Part shown: positions 25,511 to 34,213 of the stretch, piece by piece
Layout: every line of letters starts with the position of its first letter
Numbering within the stretch: the first letter of the stretch is position 1
NCBI RefSeq assembly: GCF_017313785.1
Contig: NZ_JAFLNL010000007.1
Location: 1 to 64,000 of the forward strand
Origin: Flagellimonas aurea
GTDB lineage: Bacteria > Bacteroidota > Bacteroidia > Flavobacteriales > Flavobacteriaceae
Length of the DNA: 64,000 bases
Direction of reading: 5' to 3'
Position numbers and translations under genes: made by a program
Notes under the pieces: generated by a model
What the model was told of the DNA's origin: nothing
What the model saw: only the letters and a program-made list of their open reading frames with translations
Databases searched by the model: none

Positions 25511-26761
25511 TTAATGGACAGATGTTCCTTGTTTCCAAACTTCGCTTGGCTTTAGTTGTCCTTGGTGGTAGGTGATTTCTTGGTAGTTGTCCGTCGGGAA
25601 AATAACAAAATCGGCCTGCACGCCAGCTTCCAATTTGCCTCGGTCTGTCAAACGCAAAGTCGCTGCTGCCCTGAAAGTGATACCCGCTAAAACTTCGGTA
25701 TTGGACAGTTTCTCAAAAGTTCCCAATATACTAGCTTGGGTCAATAGATCGCCCATGGGAGCGGACCCTGGATTATGGTCGCTGGCAATGGACAAAGCGC
25801 CGCCTGCATCCAAAATTTTACGGGCAGGGGTGTAGGCGCACCCTAAACCGATGGACGCCCCAGGCAATGCCGTGGCAATGGTGTTGCTCTTGGCCAGCAA
25901 TTGAATTTCTTTTTCGGTGCTGGCTTCCAAATGGTCGGCACTTACCGCATCAAAATCCACCGCTACTTGACTACCTCCTGTGGTGAATTGGTCGGCGTGT
26001 ACAGTGATATCGAAACCCATTTCCTTTGCTTTTTGAAAATAAGGGTTGATTTCTTTGGGAGAAAAAGCACTTTCTTCCACAAAGGCATCCACGCGCTTGG
26101 CCAGATTTTCTGCTTTTATGATAGGGAACAATTCGTTGATGATAACGTCCAAATAATCCCTGTCCTGATGCCAATCTTTGGGTTTCATATGGGCTGCCAG
26201 ACAGGTAGGGACCAAGGTTGCATTTGAAGTTTCATTCGCCGTTTTGATGGCGCGAAGCATTTTTAGTTCTTCATCCACGGAAAGGCCATAACCACTTTTC
26301 ACTTCGATGGTGGTAACGCCATTTTTAAGATGTTTTTTACTTCTATAAATAATTCCCTTAACCAATTCTTCTTGTGGTGCCTTTCGTGTTTGGGTTACGG
26401 TGTCCCAGATGCCACCACCTGCCTTGGCAATCTCCAAATAGGTTTTTCCTGCATTTCTGTAAGCGTAATCCCGAGCGCGCGTACCCCCAAAACAAATATG
26501 GGTGTGGGAGTCTACAAAGCCAGGTAGGCAAACATGGTTTCCTTCGATATGGTGAATGTCGACATCATCGGATATCAACTCATTAAAAGCACCGACTTTG
26601 AGAATTTTTCCTTCGGAAACCAAAATCCCCCCATTTTCAATAATGGTCAGCTGCTCATCTTTGAGCACTCCTTTTAAGGGGAGTCCTGTCATGGGAAGCA
26701 ATTGGGTGAAAGGTCCTATTAATAATGGTCTGCTCATTTTAGTATGTTTCAAATTCATCAA
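25511..26761 (-). CDS. hutI: Imidazolonepropionase
   Basis: This 416-residue amidohydrolase opens the imidazolone ring to give N-formimidoyl-L-glutamate. It shows the metal-binding PGFVDSHTHICFGGTRA near residue 76, IEVKSGYGLS, ITVHADQFT and ALSIASDHNPGSAPMG, in the family's usual order. Its start overlaps the 3' end of hutH by 23 bases, so the two genes are translated from one mRNA. Confidence 0.96.
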   Translation of the reverse strand: MMNLKHTKMSRPLLIGPFTQLLPMTGLPLKGVLKDEQLTIIENGGILVSEGKILKVGAFNELISDDVDIHHIEGNHVCLPGFVDSHTHICFGGTRARDYAYRNAGKTYLEIAKAGGGIWDTVTQTRKAPQEELVKGIIYRSKKHLKNGVTTIEVKSGYGLSVDEELKMLRAIKTANETSNATLVPTCLAAHMKPKDWHQDRDYLDVIINELFPIIKAENLAKRVDAFVEESAFSPKEINPYFQKAKEMGFDITVHADQFTTGGSQVAVDFDAVSADHLEASTEKEIQLLAKSNTIATALPGASIGLGCAYTPARKILDAGGALSIASDHNPGSAPMGDLLTQASILGTFEKLSNTEVLAGITFRAAATLRLTDRGKLEAGVQADFVIFPTDNYQEITYHQGQLKPSEVWKQGTSVH

Positions 26762-28316
26762 GATGTGGGGCGTTCCACTTCAGTTTTTTTTCATCCATCA
26801 CACGGTCCACCAAATCTATGATTTCCCTGTTTTGAATGATTTCAATTCCTTTTTCAATGTCATCTGCAAAAACACGGTCGTTCTCGGCAAAGGCGACTTT
26901 GGTTCTCAGAAATGTATGGATTTCATCCAACAGAACGCCCGATTTTAATGGTTTTCTGTACTCGAAGGCTTGGGCTGAGGTCAACAATTCAATAGCAAGG
27001 ATTTTCTCCACATTTTCAATTATGTTGAGCGCTTTTCTACCACTGATGGATCCCATACTCACGTGGTCTTCTTGCCCTAACGAAGTCGGAATGCTGTCTG
27101 CACTGGCAGGGAAACACAAACTTTTGTTCTCGCTCGCCAATGCTGCGGAAGTGTATTGTAAAATCATATAGCCCGAATTGATGCCCGTATCCTTCATCAG
27201 TAATTTGGGAACACCTGGACTGTTGCCTTCTAGTGCCAAGTAGATACGTCGGTCGGAGATGTTTCCGATTTCCGAAGCGGCCAAAGCGGCATAATCCAAG
27301 GCCATGGCCAAGGGCTGGCCGTGGAAATTCCCCCCACTGATGGTCAATTCATCATTTATGATGACAGGATTGTCCGTAACCGAATTGAGCTCGATTTCCA
27401 ACAATTCTTTCAAATGGAGCCAAGCATTACGGGAAGCACCATGCACTTGTGGCATACAACGAAGGGAGTAGGGGTCTTGCACCCGTTCGCAATCGATATG
27501 GTCCTCCAAAATCTCAGAACCTTGGAGCAGGGTGCGGATTCTGCCCGCCACGTGTTGGTTACCTTTGAACGGACGCAGTTCATGCAATTCTTCATAAAAT
27601 GGTTTCATAGAGCCTTGAAGTCCCTCCAACATCATAGCGCCGATAATGTCGGCATGTCGCAAACAATATTGTAGTTTGTGAACCACCATTACCCCATGTG
27701 CAGCGATAAATTGGGTTCCGTTGATCAAAGCGAGTCCTTCTTTTGGGCCCAATTCCAAAGGTTGCAATCCGTTCTGTTCGAAAAGTTCTTTTGTTGGAAT
27801 GGTCTTTCCTTCGTATTCTACTTTACCCAAGCCAATCAATGGTAAAAAGAGATGAGACAATGGAGCCAAATCCCCAGAAGCACCGACCGAACCTTGTGAG
27901 GGAACCACGGGAATGGCATCGTTCTCCAAATGCCAAAGCATACGTCGCAGGGTGGTTTCAGCAATACCTGAAAAACCTTTGGCCAAAGCATGGATTTTAA
28001 GAATGAGCATAATTTTCGCCAATTCTGTGGAAATAGGTTCTCCCACACCTACACTATGACTCTTTAATATATTGGATTGAAGGATTTTGGTATCAGCCTT
28101 TGATATTCTTGTACTGCACAAGGGGCCAAAACCCGTATTGATGCCGTACACCGTATCGCCTTTTTCCACTATGCGCTGCACGCGTTGGTAACTGGCATTT
28201 ACATTTTTGAGGCATTCATCGGTAAGAATACCTTTTATGGTGCCATGGGCCATGCCCAAAGCTATGCTTGCGGTTAAATGGTCTTCACCAAATTGAAATG
28301 TTCGGTCTATCGCCAT
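26739..28316 (-). CDS. hutH: Histidine ammonia-lyase
   Basis: The 525-residue enzyme removes ammonia from histidine to give urocanate. The Ala-Ser-Gly triad that cyclises to the MIO cofactor is residues 146-148 in GSVGASGDLAPLSHL. YGINTGFGPL near residue 58 carries the conserved active-site Tyr. It is the first gene of the hutHIUG operon, and a divergent LysR regulator is encoded 74 bases away. No histidine transporter gene accompanies the operon here. Confidence 0.96.
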   Translation of the reverse strand: MAIDRTFQFGEDHLTASIALGMAHGTIKGILTDECLKNVNASYQRVQRIVEKGDTVYGINTGFGPLCSTRISKADTKILQSNILKSHSVGVGEPISTELAKIMLILKIHALAKGFSGIAETTLRRMLWHLENDAIPVVPSQGSVGASGDLAPLSHLFLPLIGLGKVEYEGKTIPTKELFEQNGLQPLELGPKEGLALINGTQFIAAHGVMVVHKLQYCLRHADIIGAMMLEGLQGSMKPFYEELHELRPFKGNQHVAGRIRTLLQGSEILEDHIDCERVQDPYSLRCMPQVHGASRNAWLHLKELLEIELNSVTDNPVIINDELTISGGNFHGQPLAMALDYAALAASEIGNISDRRIYLALEGNSPGVPKLLMKDTGINSGYMILQYTSAALASENKSLCFPASADSIPTSLGQEDHVSMGSISGRKALNIIENVEKILAIELLTSAQAFEYRKPLKSGVLLDEIHTFLRTKVAFAENDRVFADDIEKGIEIIQNREIIDLVDRVMDEKKLKWNAPHLDEFETY

Positions 28317-28352
28317 GTTTTTTCTTTTGAATAAAGTTAAAGGTTATGATTA

Positions 28353-28382
28353 ATAATTACCAATACTTATTTTTGTAATAAT
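28353..28382. promoter_or_regulatory. hutH/lysR divergent promoter region with LTTR-like dyad
   Basis: ATAATTAC (28353-28360) and GTAATAAT (28375-28382) form an inverted repeat with one mismatch and a 14-bp spacer, as expected for a LysR-type dimer site. A -7 box TATTTTTG (28368-28375) serves the plus strand. On the minus strand, TAACTTTA near 28333-28340 is a weaker -7 candidate for hutH. Confidence 0.5.
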
Positions 28383-28390
28383 CAATAACT

Positions 28391-29278
28391 ATGAATTATC
28401 AACTAGAACTTAGACATTTCATCTACTTTTTGGCTGTGGCCGAAGAGCTTCACTATAGAAAAGCAGCTGAAAAGTTGTTTATTTCCCAACCTGGGTTGAG
28501 CACTCAAATCAAACAGATGGAAGAAATATTGGGCACCCAATTGTTTGTAAGGGACAAGAAAAAAGTAAGCCTCACACCTGCAGGAGAATATTTAAAAAAG
28601 GAGGTGGAATTTATCCTGAATCACCTCGAACAGACCAAAAAACAGGTAAAACTGATTGGAGAAGGACAACTAGGGGAGGTGCGTATCGGCTTTTTGGGTT
28701 CGGCCATGCAAAATGTAGTACCGAATTTATTGTTGGGACTGAAAGAAAAGTTTCCAACGGTCCATACCACTTTGGAAGAGCTTTCCAATCGAGCTCAGAT
28801 AAACGCCATATTGGCGGACCGATTGGATTTGGGCTTTGTACGATTGTCCCGAGTACCCAAAGGATTGGATGTGAGACCTGTTTTTGAGGACACCTTTTCC
28901 TTGGTGCTGCCTGGGGACCATCCTTTGGATGAAGCCAATTTTAAGAACATCAATCAAGTGGCGGATGAGGATTTTATCCTTTTTTCCCAGGATTATAGCC
29001 CCATGTATTATGATACGGTTTTAAGTATTTGTGAGGATAGTGGGTTTGTGCCCAATGTTTCACATAAATCGGTGCATGCGCAGACCATATTCAAGTTGGT
29101 GGAGAACAAATTAGGGATAGCCATTGTGCCGACGACGCTTCAGCATGGATTTCAGATGAAAGTAAAATTCATCGAAATGAAAAAAATAAAACAGCGTGCG
29201 GTGTTGAGCATGGTCTGGAAAACGGATAATAGAAACCCTGCGCTTCAAAAATGTATGGACCTCCTTATGAAATTATGA
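28391..29278 (+). CDS. LysR-family transcriptional regulator, probable hut regulator
   Basis: The 295-residue protein has an N-terminal winged helix-turn-helix (LRHFIYFLAVAEELHYRKAAEKLFISQPGLS is its core, residues 6-36) and a C-terminal effector-binding domain. It is divergently transcribed from hutH with a 74-bp shared promoter region, the usual arrangement for a LysR regulator and its target. Urocanate or histidine as the inducer is an inference. Bacterial hut operons are more often controlled by HutC (GntR) or HutP, so LysR control would be a distinct solution. Confidence 0.85.
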   Translation: MNYQLELRHFIYFLAVAEELHYRKAAEKLFISQPGLSTQIKQMEEILGTQLFVRDKKKVSLTPAGEYLKKEVEFILNHLEQTKKQVKLIGEGQLGEVRIGFLGSAMQNVVPNLLLGLKEKFPTVHTTLEELSNRAQINAILADRLDLGFVRLSRVPKGLDVRPVFEDTFSLVLPGDHPLDEANFKNINQVADEDFILFSQDYSPMYYDTVLSICEDSGFVPNVSHKSVHAQTIFKLVENKLGIAIVPTTLQHGFQMKVKFIEMKKIKQRAVLSMVWKTDNRNPALQKCMDLLMKL

Positions 29279-29326
29279 TGGCAAGGTTTTGCAGCGTAAC
29301 TTTGGAATTCAACTTAATTCAGCAAT

Positions 29327-29881
29327 ATGATTTTTGATTTGATCAAGGAACGAAGAAGTATTTTCCCTCCACAATATATTGATAAGCCAATCGCCAAAGA
29401 AACTTTGGAAAAGATTTTGGAAGCAGCCAATTGGGCACCTACGCATAAGAAAACGGAACCATGGCGCTTTAAAGTGTTGACAGGCGAGAAAAAGCAGGAA
29501 TTGGGCATTTTCCTTTCCAATAAATATGAGGAAGTAGACCCAAGCCCAAAACAAATGAAAATCAAAAAATTGCAATTTAACCCATCCAATTCGGGAGCGG
29601 TAATCGCCATCTGTATGCAGCGGGACCCCAAAGAAAGTTTGCCCGAGTGGGAAGAGATTGCCTCTGTGGCCATGGCGGTCCAAAATATGTGGTTGTGCTG
29701 TACCGAACTGGGCATTGGCAGTTATTGGTCTTCCCCTGGACTCATTAAATATATGGATGAGTTCTTTGACCTAAATGAAGGCGAAAAGTGTTTGGGCTTT
29801 TTCTATATGGGTTATTTTGATGGAGAAGTGATTCCATCCGCAAGAACGCCTATTGCTGATAAAGTGGAATGGTTTGACTAA
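29327..29881 (+). CDS. Nitroreductase-family FMN protein
   Basis: The 184-residue protein has the nitroreductase fold: IKERRSIFPPQYIDKPI for FMN contacts, AANWAPTHKKTEPWRFKVL, and AVQNMWLCCTELGIGSYWS in the middle. It should be a dimeric FMN-dependent NAD(P)H oxidoreductase. Natural substrates in this family are rarely known. It stands alone, and its stop overlaps that of the convergent DUF456 gene by four bases. Confidence 0.88.
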   Translation: MIFDLIKERRSIFPPQYIDKPIAKETLEKILEAANWAPTHKKTEPWRFKVLTGEKKQELGIFLSNKYEEVDPSPKQMKIKKLQFNPSNSGAVIAICMQRDPKESLPEWEEIASVAMAVQNMWLCCTELGIGSYWSSPGLIKYMDEFFDLNEGEKCLGFFYMGYFDGEVIPSARTPIADKVEWFD

Positions 29882-30390
29882 CTAAACGTAAACAGGTCGC
29901 CCGCGTACTTGATGGTAATGTAAACGTAAAATATAGCGTAAAGAAGGGTTACGACAAACTTCATAAAAGTACCTGTCAAAAAACCTAGAAACGAACCAAA
30001 AGCCGCCTTAAGGGCGGTTTCTTTATTGGCCTTGTTCAGCAATTCTCCGACCAATGCACCAATAAACGGCCAGATTATAATTCCAAGTGGTCCAAATATG
30101 GGAACAAATATGGCAACCAGTAGACCCACAATGGTTCCCCACATACCTGCTTTGCTGCCGCCGAACCGTTTGGTACCCATAGCGGGAATCACATAATCCA
30201 AAATGGTTATGGCTATGGCTATCACAAAAGTGATACCGAGCACCCACCAATTGTCGGGCACTGCCTTGGTCAAATAGAGTAATAACAATCCGACCCAACT
30301 TATGGGCGGACCAGGCAGTACGGGCAAAAAACTACCCAATATCCCGACCAGCATCAAAAGAAACCCTAAAATGAGCAATGCAATGTCCAT
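29878..30390 (-). CDS. DUF456 domain-containing membrane protein
   Basis: This 170-residue protein is mostly membrane-embedded, with glycine-rich hydrophobic segments at about 3-24, 28-42, 50-68, 82-115 and 128-160. GSFLPVLPGPPISWVGLLLL and GTKRFGGSKAGMWGTIVG match the DUF456 family of small inner-membrane proteins of unknown function. It is monocistronic and convergent with the nitroreductase gene. Confidence 0.85.
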   Translation of the reverse strand: MDIALLILGFLLMLVGILGSFLPVLPGPPISWVGLLLLYLTKAVPDNWWVLGITFVIAIAITILDYVIPAMGTKRFGGSKAGMWGTIVGLLVAIFVPIFGPLGIIIWPFIGALVGELLNKANKETALKAAFGSFLGFLTGTFMKFVVTLLYAIFYVYITIKYAGDLFTFS

Positions 30391-30452
30391 GGCTGTGTTT
30401 TACTGTTAGACAAATGTAGCCGACAATTGTTACAAACAAAATCTAATTTTTC

Positions 30453-30519
30453 AACTAAAAAATTAGTTTAAACTAAATATTTAGTTATATTTGTCCTGTA
30501 TTGAACTAAAAAATTAGTT
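30453..30519 (+). promoter_or_regulatory. Three BlaI-type operators and promoter of the blaI-blaR-like operon
   Basis: Three 16-bp palindromes of the form AACTAA-N4-TTAGTT lie at 30453-30468, 30471-30486 and 30504-30519. The -7 box TATATTTG (30486-30493) sits between the second and third. The gene start is at 30525, so the last operator covers the transcription start region. Repression by the encoded BlaI-like dimer is a strong inference. Confidence 0.8.
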
Positions 30520-30524
30520 GAAAA

Positions 30525-30887
30525 ATGAAACAACTCACCAAGGCAGAAGAAGAGGTTATGCAGCTCCTTTGGAAAATTGAAAAGGGGAATGTAGCCGCAA
30601 TTCTGGACGAATTGCCAGAACCCAAACCAGCCTATAATACCGTGTCCACCATTGTCAGAATTTTGGAGGACAAAGGTTTTGTATCCCATGAAAAAGTGGG
30701 CAAGGGGCATGTGTACTTTCCTTTGATGAAAAAGGAAGAGTACAGCAACCAACGTTTGAATACCTTGATGGATGGGTATTTCCATGGATCATTTAGCAGT
30801 ATGGTATCCTTTTTTATGAAGAAAAATGATATCAGCCTGAAGGAACTCGAAGACATTATGAAGAACATTAAAGACAAAGAGCAATGA
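30525..30887 (+). CDS. BlaI/MecI/CopY-family repressor
   Basis: The 120-residue winged-helix protein has LTKAEEEVMQLLWKIEKGNV at its start and PAYNTVSTIVRILEDKGFV as the recognition region, the BlaI/MecI signature, with a C-terminal dimerisation helix. In the classic system a membrane metalloprotease of the BlaR1 type inactivates the repressor by cleavage on signal. The next gene (overlapping by four bases) encodes such an M56 protein. Three matching palindromic operators lie in its own promoter, so it is autoregulated. No beta-lactamase gene is in the operon. Confidence 0.93.
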   Translation: MKQLTKAEEEVMQLLWKIEKGNVAAILDELPEPKPAYNTVSTIVRILEDKGFVSHEKVGKGHVYFPLMKKEEYSNQRLNTLMDGYFHGSFSSMVSFFMKKNDISLKELEDIMKNIKDKEQ

Positions 30888-32542
30888 TTACCTATATCTT
30901 AGAATCCTTGGCATTTCAATTGGTCTTTTTGTTGGCGTATGACCTATTTCTAAAGAGAGAGACCTTTTTTCAATGGAACCGTGTATATCTGTTGGGTACG
31001 TTTGCCCTTTCCCTCATATTGCCCTGGGTAAAGATTCAAGCACTCCAGACCACTATGCCACAGGGTTTGGAAACTACAACGGTATTCCTTTCACAATTGA
31101 ACGGTGTGGTACTTGGTCCAGGCGCAGAGGAAACCAGTTTTCTGGACCGTATCCCATGGCCGTATTTGATTTTAGGCATAGGAAGTATGTTGGCTACCAT
31201 TTGGTTTGTGTACAAATTGATTCAAATTAGCAGACTCCGTCATAAAAGTATTGTTGAGAATTATAAAGACTTCACAAAAATCACAGTGCCCAAAAGTACC
31301 TCGGCCTTCTCCTTTTTCCGAAACGTTTTTATGGGCGAGGACATCAAAAAGGACAAAGAGGCCAACATTTTGGCGCACGAATTGGTGCACGTAAAGCAAT
31401 GGCACACCCTGGACCTGCTCTTTTTTGAGCTGGCCCGAATCGTCTTCTGGTTCAACCCTTTGGTGTATATCTATCAGAACAGGGTGGCCGAACTTCATGA
31501 GTTCATTGCCGATGAAAGAGCCGTCAAACACAACAAGGAGGCTCATTTTGAGATGTTGTTGTCCGAAGCGTTCCATACCCAAAATATCAGTTTCGTAAAT
31601 CAATTTTTTAATAGATCACTAATCAAAAAACGAATAGTCATGTTACAAAAAAAGAAGTCCAAAGCCGTATGGCAGTTAAAGTATGTATTGTTGTTGCCCC
31701 TTGTGTTGGGTATGTTGGTATACACTTCTTGTGAAACCAACAAGGAAGATGCCGAGCTTGATTCGGGTGATGGAGTATCACTGGCCGTTGCCAATGAGAT
31801 ACCATTTGGAGTTATTGATGAGGTGCCTGTTTTTCCAGGCTGTGAAGGTGCCGCGGACAAAAAGGCCTGTTTCCAAGAAAAAATACAGGAACATATCCGT
31901 AAAAACTTTCATTATCCCGAAGCAGCCCAAGAACAAGGTATCGAAGGAAGGGTGGCCGCGATGTTTCGAATAAATTCTGAGGGAAGCATAGTGGATATTA
32001 AAATGAAGGGACCTCATGAGCTTTTGGAAAAGGAAACCGAACGAATTTTGTCCAAATTACCTCGAATGCAACCCGGAAAGCATGAAGGTAAAATTGTGCA
32101 AGTACCATTCTCAATTCCAATTATTTTTAGGTTAGATGGCAATGATGAAGAGGAATTGAACAAGGAAATTCAAAAGTTTGGTGACCGAGGAGATGGTTGG
32201 GTCCCCTTTGCCGAAATTGATGAAGCACCGATATTTCCCGGCTGTGAAAATGCAGCCGACAAGAGAGCTTGTTTCTTGGAGAGCGTTCAAAACCATGTTC
32301 GCAAACATTTTAACTATCCGCAAGAAGCACAGGAACAGGGAATTCAAGGTCGGGTGGCCATTATGTTCGGTATTGATGCGGATGGAGATATCGTGGATAT
32401 CAAATCAAAAGGCCCAAGTCCTATTTTGGAGGCTGAAGGGCAAAGAATAATTGCGAAATTGCCAAAAATGAAACCTGCAATACAAGATGGAAAACCAGCC
32501 GATGTGATTTTTTCCATTCCAATAACATTCAAATTAAAATAA
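30884..32542 (+). CDS. M56 (BlaR1-like) membrane metallopeptidase with two TonB C-terminal domains
   Basis: The 552-residue protein has N-terminal membrane helices (residues 4-22, 35-50, 92-112) and the gluzincin motif HELVH (165-169) with downstream ELHEFIADERAV supplying the third zinc ligand. Another membrane helix lies at about 264-282. Beyond it are two copies of a TonB C-terminal-like domain (about 310-425 and 440-552), each starting FPGCE-x-AADK-x-ACF and containing GRVA-x-MF. BlaR1 itself ends in a penicillin-binding sensor. Here the tandem TonB folds replace it, so the signal is probably a cell-envelope state rather than beta-lactams. It overlaps the repressor gene by ATGA. Confidence 0.9.
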   Translation: MITYILESLAFQLVFLLAYDLFLKRETFFQWNRVYLLGTFALSLILPWVKIQALQTTMPQGLETTTVFLSQLNGVVLGPGAEETSFLDRIPWPYLILGIGSMLATIWFVYKLIQISRLRHKSIVENYKDFTKITVPKSTSAFSFFRNVFMGEDIKKDKEANILAHELVHVKQWHTLDLLFFELARIVFWFNPLVYIYQNRVAELHEFIADERAVKHNKEAHFEMLLSEAFHTQNISFVNQFFNRSLIKKRIVMLQKKKSKAVWQLKYVLLLPLVLGMLVYTSCETNKEDAELDSGDGVSLAVANEIPFGVIDEVPVFPGCEGAADKKACFQEKIQEHIRKNFHYPEAAQEQGIEGRVAAMFRINSEGSIVDIKMKGPHELLEKETERILSKLPRMQPGKHEGKIVQVPFSIPIIFRLDGNDEEELNKEIQKFGDRGDGWVPFAEIDEAPIFPGCENAADKRACFLESVQNHVRKHFNYPQEAQEQGIQGRVAIMFGIDADGDIVDIKSKGPSPILEAEGQRIIAKLPKMKPAIQDGKPADVIFSIPITFKLK

Positions 32543-32551
32543 GCAATCCGT

Positions 32552-33688
32552 TTGAATAAGATAATTGTTCTCATACTCTTTATAAGTTGTAAAGCCGGTG
32601 CACAAACATCGGCTTTGTCCGTTGCCGATAGTTTGTATGCCTTGGGCAATTACACCGCGGCAATCAACGAATATGCAACGATCGGGGATGAAAAAGCCAG
32701 CTTTCAAATAGCACGCTCTTATAATTCCATAGGGAACTATGATAAGTCCATTGCCCAGTACACAGCTATTTTGGACAACAATCCTGCATTTGAACTGGCA
32801 CGCTTTGAACTGGGCAAGCTATTGTTGAAAACCAAAAACTATGCATCAGCCGTGGAAATGTTTCAGGTTTTGACATCATCGGAACAACAGAACCCTGAGT
32901 ATTTCTATTATTTGGGAAGGACCTACGAATCCCTTGATCAAACGGATAAATCAAACAAGGCGTTCAAGACCGCTGTGAAAATGGACAGTACCCATTTACG
33001 CAGTTTGTACGCTTTGGGAAAATACTATGTGGGTCAAGAAATCAGGGATTCCGCACTGGTCTATATCGATAAGGGCCTTCAGTTTTATGAAAACGATGTG
33101 GCCATGATCAACCTAAAGGCCTTGGCCTATTTTAATAACGGTCAGTTTAAACAAGCCATTCCCCATTTTGAACGATTATTGGAATTGGGTGAGGAAAAGC
33201 CTTTTGTGTACGAAAAACTGGCCTTTAGCTATTTCCGAAACTGGGAACCAAAAAAGGCATTGGATACATATCACAAATTGAGCGAATTTCCAGATAAGAA
33301 AGCGGCCGCCTATTCTGGATTGGGAGAGGTACATTTTAAGGAAAAGGCGTTGGACAGTGCGCAATACTACATTGAAAAATCCATTGAAGAGCGAATGGCT
33401 ACCTTTCCGCAAGAATATGCAGATCTTGGTCGAATCGCTAGATTGAAAGGACAGACCGAAAAGTCCATGGATTACTATGTAAAGGCTTGGGAAGAGAACA
33501 AGGATGACTATTACAATTATTATCAGATCTGTATTCTCGCCGATGAGTACTATAAAGACCCCAAAACCCGTTTAAACTATTACGAAAAGTTGCTCGAAAT
33601 GTACCCTGACATAGTTCCTTGGCTCAAGGAACGGGTCACAAAACGCATAACAGAGATAAAGGAGGAAATCCATTTTGTCGGCAACTGA
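32552..33688 (+). CDS. Secreted tetratricopeptide-repeat protein
   Basis: The 378-residue protein starts with a signal peptide (MNKIIVLILFISCKAGAQ) and then contains consecutive TPR units from about residue 25 to 350, for example ALGNYTAAINEYATIG, SIGNYDKSIAQYTAILD and YYLGRTYESLDQTDKS. No ATG opens it; TTG at 32552, nine bases after the previous stop, is the best start. The Cys in FISC might make it a lipoprotein, but the lipobox is weak. It is likely a periplasmic or envelope scaffold co-transcribed with the M56 sensor. Confidence 0.8.
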   Translation: MNKIIVLILFISCKAGAQTSALSVADSLYALGNYTAAINEYATIGDEKASFQIARSYNSIGNYDKSIAQYTAILDNNPAFELARFELGKLLLKTKNYASAVEMFQVLTSSEQQNPEYFYYLGRTYESLDQTDKSNKAFKTAVKMDSTHLRSLYALGKYYVGQEIRDSALVYIDKGLQFYENDVAMINLKALAYFNNGQFKQAIPHFERLLELGEEKPFVYEKLAFSYFRNWEPKKALDTYHKLSEFPDKKAAAYSGLGEVHFKEKALDSAQYYIEKSIEERMATFPQEYADLGRIARLKGQTEKSMDYYVKAWEENKDDYYNYYQICILADEYYKDPKTRLNYYEKLLEMYPDIVPWLKERVTKRITEIKEEIHFVGN

Positions 33689-33732
33689 TTTCTTCAAAAT
33701 GTCGTAATTTCAGCCAAATTCTAGGGGCTGTC

Positions 33733-34212
33733 ATGCAGAAGTTTGTTTTATCAATCATTTTTATGGGGTTGCTCGTGTCCTGCGAGCTGTTCGAGTCCAA
33801 GGAGGACAAGACCCAAAAACTGGTCAATGAAGAACTTTTGGCCATCGATTGGAACGATGTGGACCAATACCCGCTTTTTGAGGACTGCGATGAAACCGCT
33901 CCCAAAGAGGCACAACAGGAGTGCTTTCAGAATGTGATCACCGAATATTTTTCCGAAGCTTTGGTTGGGCTCGAGTTTCAGGTTCGAAACGATATGAACG
34001 ATACCGTATATATCGATTTTTTGATTGATGAGCACGGTTTTATTTCGGTTTTGAACGTGGAGGAAAAAACCTCCGTACTCAACGAAATATCGGATTTCAA
34101 CAGCAAGATCTCCGAAAGTTTGAACGACTTGACGACCGTGGCGCCCGCTTTGAAAAGAGGAAATCCTGTAAGTCTGCGTTTTAGGCTTCCGCTCGTACTA
34201 AACACCAACTGA
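33733..34212 (+). CDS. Lipoprotein with a degenerate TonB-C-like domain
   Basis: The 159-residue product begins MQKFVLSIIFMGLLVSC, a clean type II signal with the lipobox Cys at 17. The mature part has YPLFEDCDE, AQQECFQ, a central strand DTVYIDFLIDEHGFI and RGNPVSLRFRLPL. These align by eye with the TonB C-terminal domains of the M56 protein two genes upstream (FPGCE, KACF, GRVA, VPFSIPI), so I read it as a diverged, freestanding paralogue. I chose the ATG at 33733; a longer frame from 33619 overlaps the TPR gene and lacks the signal peptide at its start. Confidence 0.7.
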   Translation: MQKFVLSIIFMGLLVSCELFESKEDKTQKLVNEELLAIDWNDVDQYPLFEDCDETAPKEAQQECFQNVITEYFSEALVGLEFQVRNDMNDTVYIDFLIDEHGFISVLNVEEKTSVLNEISDFNSKISESLNDLTTVAPALKRGNPVSLRFRLPLVLNTN

Positions 34213-34213
34213 T

